DNA of 46,797 bases from Clostridiaceae bacterium (GTDB lineage: Bacteria > Bacillota > Clostridia > Saccharofermentanales > DTU023). How positions within the stretch are numbered: the stretch's first letter is position 1; every line of letters begins with the position of its first letter. Location: the NCBI GenBank assembly GCA_012519085.1, contig JAAYQX010000031.1, positions 1 through 46,797 of the forward strand. Direction: 5' to 3'. The notes beneath the pieces were generated by a model. That model was not told where the DNA came from. It did not search any database and worked only from the letters and a program-made list of their open reading frames with translations. A program made the position numbers and the translations under genes. Below are positions 42,228 through 46,797 of the stretch, piece by piece.

Positions 42228-42959
42228 ATGGCAGGACATTCGAAATGGAATAATATTAAACGGCGCAAAGAAGCAGTCGATGCCCAGCGCGGCAAAATAT
42301 TTACCAAGTTAGGCCGGGAAATTGCCATCGCCGTCAAACACGGCGGTCCTGATCCCGATTCCAATTCCAGTCTCAAGGACGCAATTGCCCGCGCTAAAGC
42401 CAGCAATATGCCGAATGACAGCATTCAGCGCTCAATCAGCAAAGCCGCCGGCGGTGACGGTGGCGATGATTTTGCCGAGATCGTCTATGAAGGATACGGG
42501 CCGGGCGGTATCGCCGTTATGGTCAGAACTCTGACCGATAATCGCAATCGCACGGCCGGTGATGTTCGCCATATCTTTGATAAGTTCGGTGGCAATCTGG
42601 GCACGAACGGCTGTGTCGCCTATCAATTCGAGCGCAAGGGCAGTCTGGTCCTGGATCGTGAGCTGTACCCGGATGAAGATCAGGTGCTGTTTGATGCACT
42701 GGAGGCCGGAGCTGAAGATGTGGAGATCTCGGATGAGATGTTCGAAATCATCACTGAGCCTAATGATTACCACTTTGTACTGGAAGCGCTGACAGATAAG
42801 AACTACGAATTTTTAGATCTCTCACTTGCTCCCAGACCGTCAAGCTGGGTGGAGCTTAGCGATGAGGAACAGAGCAAACAGATGGAAAAACTGATCGAAG
42901 TTATGGAAGATCACGACGATGTCCAAGATGTTTTCCATAATTGGAATCAGACGGATTAA
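42228..42959 (+). CDS. yebC: YebC/PmpR family protein
   Basis: A 243-residue cytoplasmic protein of the YebC/TACO1 family. The N-terminus MAGHSKWNNIKRRKEAVDAQ is the family hallmark; RAKASNMPNDSIQRSISKAAG, YEGYGPGGIAVMV and NRNRTAGDVRHIFDKFGGNLG follow. The length is typical. These proteins were first described as DNA-binding regulators; recent work links several to ribosome rescue on proline-rich stretches, a role that fits a host of the proline-rich subtilase only loosely. It lies 15 bases after serS with GGGAG as ribosome site, so both are co-transcribed. Confidence 0.95.
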   Translation: MAGHSKWNNIKRRKEAVDAQRGKIFTKLGREIAIAVKHGGPDPDSNSSLKDAIARAKASNMPNDSIQRSISKAAGGDGGDDFAEIVYEGYGPGGIAVMVRTLTDNRNRTAGDVRHIFDKFGGNLGTNGCVAYQFERKGSLVLDRELYPDEDQVLFDALEAGAEDVEISDEMFEIITEPNDYHFVLEALTDKNYEFLDLSLAPRPSSWVELSDEEQSKQMEKLIEVMEDHDDVQDVFHNWNQTD

Positions 42960-43013
42960 GTGACGAAGACGCATAGTATTGGCATCTTCTCCCCCGGGCA
43001 GGTATAGATTGCG

Positions 43014-44087
43014 ATGGGTATCTTCAGCTGGTTAAAAAGTAAGCTCGGTATCGGTGCGACATCTGCTGCGACTCCTGAGAAAGATCCGGAGCAGAAAATA
43101 TCCGCCGCCGAACGGCTGCGCACGCGGGAAGAACCCCTGTTCAATCCCTTTGGCCGTTTTGCCGAGGCGGTGAAGACTCAGGTTTCGGAGCGAGTTATTC
43201 AGTATGAGGAAGCGACCCAAAATGAAATCCGGGAACTGCTCTCTACAATTGCTGTAATTGCTTTCGTCGGTTCCAGCGGCACAGGCAAAAGCACACGGGC
43301 GATTCTGATCGCTAAGCGCTACGATATCCGTTATATAATCGATGACGGCCTTCTGATTCATGGCTCCAGCGTGATTGCCGGATCATCTGCCAAGCGGGCA
43401 GGGACCAAGTTGGAATCCGTTAGACAAGCTCTTTTTATTGATCCGACTCGAGCAGCCAATATGAGACGCGCTCTGGTCGAGCACCGTCCGCCGACACTTA
43501 TGATACTGGGGACATCCGACGGAATGCTGGATCGGATCTGTGACAATCTGTGGCTCAATCGTCCTTCTCTGCAAATCAGCATTGAGGATGTGACCACGGA
43601 AGAAGAAAGAAATATCGCCAAGCAAACCCGCTTGACCGAGGGCAAGCATACAATTCCTGTTCCCAGCATGGAAATCAAGCATGAATTTTCCGGTTATTTT
43701 GCCGAACCGCTGCAGAAATTACGCCGACGCTTTGACCGAGGCTCTTCCTATACTTATGGTGAGGGAGACCCGGAACGGACTGTAGTTCGCCCCACTTTTT
43801 CCAGTCTGGGCCGATATTCGATGTCCGATGAGGCTGTAGAACAATTGCTGAAACTGATCGCCAGGACTGTCCCCGGGATTGAGGATATGGTCCGCTATAA
43901 TCTCAAAAAAGAGCCTTACGGTGTGATTCTCGATCTCGATCTGGAATTGGAATACGGTTATAATGCTCAAGCAGTTCTGTTGGAGGCTCAAGCTAAAATC
44001 AGCGATACCTTTGAACGGCTCACTGCCAATAATGTCTTGGTTACCAATGTCAGGGCACTGAGAGTAGCCAGACTGGGCACAACTTAA
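43014..44087 (+). CDS. P-loop NTPase fused to a C-terminal Asp23/Gls24-like domain
   Basis: A 357-residue protein. An N-terminal charged and helical region (1-75) leads to a Walker A motif GSSGTGKST (86-94). Nearby segments IRYIIDDGLLI and PTLMILGTSDGML may be the Walker B and sensor strands of a small kinase-like or AAA-like fold. After a linker (about 205-270), residues 272-354 (SDEAVEQLLKLIARTVPGIEDM ... GVILDLDLELEYGYN ... NVLVTNVRALRV) follow the Asp23 pattern (helix, VPGV, two hydrophobic strands, helix, VNVxV). Asp23 proteins are linked to envelope stress. I do not recognise this fusion. It lies about 55 bases after yebC and ends by overlapping the convergent DUF218 gene by four bases. 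The start has a weak AGGT ribosome site. Confidence 0.65.
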   Translation: MGIFSWLKSKLGIGATSAATPEKDPEQKISAAERLRTREEPLFNPFGRFAEAVKTQVSERVIQYEEATQNEIRELLSTIAVIAFVGSSGTGKSTRAILIAKRYDIRYIIDDGLLIHGSSVIAGSSAKRAGTKLESVRQALFIDPTRAANMRRALVEHRPPTLMILGTSDGMLDRICDNLWLNRPSLQISIEDVTTEEERNIAKQTRLTEGKHTIPVPSMEIKHEFSGYFAEPLQKLRRRFDRGSSYTYGEGDPERTVVRPTFSSLGRYSMSDEAVEQLLKLIARTVPGIEDMVRYNLKKEPYGVILDLDLELEYGYNAQAVLLEAQAKISDTFERLTANNVLVTNVRALRVARLGTT

Positions 44088-44824
44088 GGAGCATAAGGAT
44101 CGTTTTGTTTTTGCTCTGCATCCAGGGTATCATAGCCGGAGCCGGCCAGATCTATAGTTTCTCCCAGATGGCGGGGAGCAGCTTTGGTCTCGGTTTCATA
44201 CCAGGCTTTGGCTCGAGCCAGAAAATCACGAATAGAGTTCTTGATTTTGGTAGCGGTACTATAATCGTAGAAATCAGTCGCATAGCCCAGCAGATCGATT
44301 TCCAAGCGATCGGCTATATATAGCGCCCGCTCCAGATGAAAAGTCTGTGTCGCAATCACACCTGTCCTGACACCGAAAATTGCCCGTGCCCGGAAGACAG
44401 TATCATAAGTGTCAATCCCGTCTCTATCAATAAAAATTGCTTCCGGCGGGATACCGGCGGCAGCCAGGTAATTGCGCATCACCCAAGGCTCATTGTGTGC
44501 CTTCTCACTGCTATCACCGGATACAATAATCCGCTCGGAGATCCCCGCCTGATATAGCTCGATAGCACCGTCAAGTCGGTCTTTCAACATGGGCGAGGGC
44601 GTGAGATCCGGATCTACTTTACAACCGGGCACAATTATGGCATCAAGATTGCGTTCCAACTCCGCCAGGTCTCGGATTCTGGCTCTGCCGGTCCGGACTA
44701 CTGTCCGGTTGATCAGGAGCAGTCCTATGAAGAGGAGTAGAATTAAAAATGCCGCAATATAGAACATATAATGCCATATTCCTTTATTCTGCCTGGCCGT
44801 CGTTCTGTTTTTACTACTGAACAT
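44084..44824 (-). CDS. DUF218 membrane protein (SanA/ElyC/YdcF-like)
   Basis: A 246-residue protein with one N-terminal helix (about 18-40) and a DUF218 domain outside the membrane. Recognisable family blocks are DAIIVPGCKV, MLKDRLDGAIELY, ISERIIVSGD, NEPWVMRNYLAAAGIPPEAIFID, DTYDTVFRARAIFG and VIATQTFHLERALYIA. E. coli SanA and ElyC belong to this family and affect envelope integrity and vancomycin sensitivity at high temperature; the enzymatic activity is not known. The ATG at 44824 is preferred, with AAGG eight bases upstream; GTG at 44833 overlaps that site. The stop overlaps that of the P-loop gene by four bases (tail to tail). It is divergent from the binding-protein gene at 44961. Confidence 0.88.
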   Translation of the reverse strand: MFSSKNRTTARQNKGIWHYMFYIAAFLILLLFIGLLLINRTVVRTGRARIRDLAELERNLDAIIVPGCKVDPDLTPSPMLKDRLDGAIELYQAGISERIIVSGDSSEKAHNEPWVMRNYLAAAGIPPEAIFIDRDGIDTYDTVFRARAIFGVRTGVIATQTFHLERALYIADRLEIDLLGYATDFYDYSTATKIKNSIRDFLARAKAWYETETKAAPRHLGETIDLAGSGYDTLDAEQKQNDPYAP

Positions 44825-44960
44825 GAGAGTCACCTTGGGGGTAGATTTTTGATCCGCTGGTTGAACGATACAATCAATGTCGTCAGCTCCTTAATAAAAA
44901 CAAAATCTTTATCCAGTTTCCTCATGATACAATAAAATTATTCAATAGAGGAATTGGTTG

Positions 44961-46796
44961 ATGTCATTCATGTCTATACGAAAAACTTATGCCCGCTTCA
45001 AATGGCTGAGCCCACTGGCTCTGGTCTTGATTATATGTCTATTGTCAGGTGTTGTAGCCTGCACATCGGATGATGGCCCTGCCGGGAATCCGGCTTCTTC
45101 TACCGCACCGGATAGCAGTCTGCAACAGACTGCAGAGACGCCGGACGACCCGGCGGCGCCTTCGACAAAAATGCAAGAGGAAACTGAATCTACCCAGGCA
45201 GATGCTTTCCATGAGATCGGCTTTGTGCCTGACCCGGATACGACGATTACCATCCAATTGCTGGAAGATGAGGTTAATCTGAATCCTTTGCAGGAGGGGA
45301 ATGGTTTTCCGGTTGACAGTCTGAGCGGCTGTGACCTGGTATATGAGACTTTGCTCAAATGGGATCCGGAAGAATTGACCTATAAGCCGGGGCTGGCAGA
45401 ATTGCTGGGGATTTATGCAGACGGGATTAAGTTGAAAATTAGAGAGGATGCTGTCTGGCATGATGGTCGGCCGGTAACCCCGGAACAAATCGAACTGTCC
45501 TTGTACTGGATGTGTAAGTTTACGGAAGGTTGTCGGGAGGCAGAGGGTCTGATCACAAAAGTTGAGACAGAAACTGATGGAGAGCTAGCTACTGACCGCA
45601 TTTTCCTGACACTGGCTGAAAACGGTAAATACTATCAGGCATTGGCCTTGGATCTGCTTTGCCGGGCGCCGATTATGCCGGCTAATATATGGTGTGAGGG
45701 AAGAGATCCGCTGACGATCACGGAAGAAGAACTGCAAATACAGGCTGACAAACAGCCACTGGGCACGGGACCCTGGCAAGTCAAATTGAATGATTCTTTC
45801 CAATTGGTTTTGGAGAGATGCGTGGCAGTGGACAATAAGCCACAGTATTTGATGTTACGCAAGTATAAGGATCGGCTGAGCAAGGAACGAGCCTTTGCCA
45901 ATCAGGAGATAGATATTCTGGGTGGCACATTGCCGGATGATGGGAACAGTTCCGATTATTTTACCGGAAAACCGTTGCTGTCAGGAATCGTTGTTAAACG
46001 GGATCACTATCTGTTCAAGAATATTTATTACCGTAATCTGTTGCAACTGGCTGTCGATACGTCCAAAACAGGTCACATCCTGGATAGCAAAGCTGCGACT
46101 ACAATTTTCTGGCATTATTTTGGCGGAGCGACCCTTGTTAGCCGCTTGCGGCCTGATCTGTCCAAGCCGGTCTTTGCTGAGACCTATTTGGCGAACAAGT
46201 GGGAGATAGCTACCCGGCTGGGAGGAACTTGGGACAGCGACGGCGTGCTGCACCTTGAACAGCAGCCGCTTGCAACACTGGATCTGATTTTACCTGCTGA
46301 TCCACAGGTGGAAGCTGCCTGTAGAGCATTTGCCCAGTCTGCACTGCGTCAAGGCTTAAGGCTGGAACTGGTCATTCTGGACCAGGAGACATACGGACAA
46401 AGGATCGACAGCCATGATTATGATCTGTGTTATATACAGACAACGGAAAGGCTGGAAACGCCTTACAGTCTGGCACAGGATTTTCTTTACCATCTGGATC
46501 GCGATGATTTCGAGGAACTGGTCACATCCGGTCTTTCGCAACAGGTCAGAACGCTGGCTTTGGCCCTAGCTTCTGCAGGTACAGCGGACGATTTTGTCGC
46601 CGCCGCCAAGGACTGCTATCAATACTCGTTACAGCAGATGCAATTTTTTCCTCTGGGTTGCCGGACCATCAATAATGGTTACTTCAACTCAAAGTACAGA
46701 CAGAATATATCTGATTACTGGGCCACACATCTGGACAAGCGTGATCTCACCGGCAATAGCGCGTCTGAGATTCTCGATAGCATCACAGCTGATTAA
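44961..46796 (+). CDS. Orphan extracellular solute-binding lipoprotein, family 5
   Basis: A 611-residue secreted lipoprotein. A long signal peptide with a lipobox VVAC (C34), then a Ser/Thr/Glu-rich linker to about residue 85, then a family 5-like body in the normal order: TITIQLLEDEVNLNPLQ, a CDLVYETLLKWDPEELTYKPGLAE block, IKLKIREDAVWHDGRPVTPEQ, GTGPWQVKL, and YRNLLQLAVDTSKTG near the domain crossover. It is strongly diverged from OppA at 29858: only these blocks are clear, and the C-terminal end lacks the usual PLYYY motif, with QFFPLGCRTINNGYF in its place. The stop is at 46794-46796, one base from the window end. No transporter genes adjoin it here. Start: ATG at 44961 with GAGG nine bases upstream. 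Confidence 0.8.
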   Translation: MSFMSIRKTYARFKWLSPLALVLIICLLSGVVACTSDDGPAGNPASSTAPDSSLQQTAETPDDPAAPSTKMQEETESTQADAFHEIGFVPDPDTTITIQLLEDEVNLNPLQEGNGFPVDSLSGCDLVYETLLKWDPEELTYKPGLAELLGIYADGIKLKIREDAVWHDGRPVTPEQIELSLYWMCKFTEGCREAEGLITKVETETDGELATDRIFLTLAENGKYYQALALDLLCRAPIMPANIWCEGRDPLTITEEELQIQADKQPLGTGPWQVKLNDSFQLVLERCVAVDNKPQYLMLRKYKDRLSKERAFANQEIDILGGTLPDDGNSSDYFTGKPLLSGIVVKRDHYLFKNIYYRNLLQLAVDTSKTGHILDSKAATTIFWHYFGGATLVSRLRPDLSKPVFAETYLANKWEIATRLGGTWDSDGVLHLEQQPLATLDLILPADPQVEAACRAFAQSALRQGLRLELVILDQETYGQRIDSHDYDLCYIQTTERLETPYSLAQDFLYHLDRDDFEELVTSGLSQQVRTLALALASAGTADDFVAAAKDCYQYSLQQMQFFPLGCRTINNGYFNSKYRQNISDYWATHLDKRDLTGNSASEILDSITAD

Positions 46797-46797
46797 G

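Overview
The window looks like a chromosomal segment of a monoderm, Gram-positive Firmicute, probably a clostridial lineage near the Oscillospiraceae; I cannot name the genus from sequence alone. The reasons are the veg-ispE pair, a WalRK/WalJ cell-wall control locus, two MurA paralogues, lipoproteins with lipoboxes, a YerB-like (DUF3048) protein, an Asp23-like domain, strong Shine-Dalgarno sites, frequent TTG/GTG starts, and the gene order glmU-pth-mfd. Coding density is high. No rRNA, tRNA, CRISPR array, phage or intact insertion sequence was found.

Layout. 1-2.2 kb: the tail of a glycyl-radical activase, then on the minus strand a class I aminotransferase and an XRE repressor whose promoter region carries 21-bp tandem repeats. 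2.3-3.25 kb: a gene-poor stretch with an orphan sigma-A promoter and what looks like the tail of a dead ABC ATPase gene. 3.3-5.2 kb: veg and ispE, converging on dtd. 5.4-11.4 kb: a small membrane/zinc-ribbon protein, nagB, a heterodimeric ABC exporter with one degenerate ATP site, and an EamA permease. 11.7-15.9 kb: a 1394-residue membrane-anchored subtilase with a cytoplasmic zinc ribbon. 16-19.9 kb, minus strand: a YerB-like lipoprotein, threonine synthase, a DNA glycosylase and an SDR. 20.2-25.5 kb: pcp, then a wal-type operon (response regulator, histidine kinase, murA, walJ). 25.7-31.7 kb: a complete oppBCDF-A oligopeptide ABC system. 31.8-33.1 kb: a second murA. 33.4-39.7 kb: glmU-pth-mfd-maf. 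39.8-44.1 kb: a CDF metal transporter, serS, yebC and a P-loop/Asp23 fusion. 44.1-46.8 kb: a minus-strand DUF218 protein and an orphan solute-binding lipoprotein that ends one base before the window does.

Much of the region serves the cell envelope: two MurA enzymes and a GlmU-like protein (UDP-GlcNAc and peptidoglycan entry), NagB (amino-sugar flow), WalRK-WalJ (wall homeostasis), the subtilase and peptide import. Housekeeping RNA and DNA functions (Pth, Dtd, SerS, Mfd, Maf, YebC) fill most of the rest.

The most notable observation is the opp substrate-binding protein. Its order is circularly permuted: the segment that normally ends the family 5 fold sits directly after the signal peptide and an acidic linker, and the protein stops exactly where that segment would normally begin. 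Second is the GlmU-like protein, which sits in the canonical glmU position but has lost the nucleotide-binding signature loop and most acetyltransferase active-site residues. Third are the domain architectures of the subtilase and of the P-loop/Asp23 protein, and a murA sitting where walH and walI are usually found.
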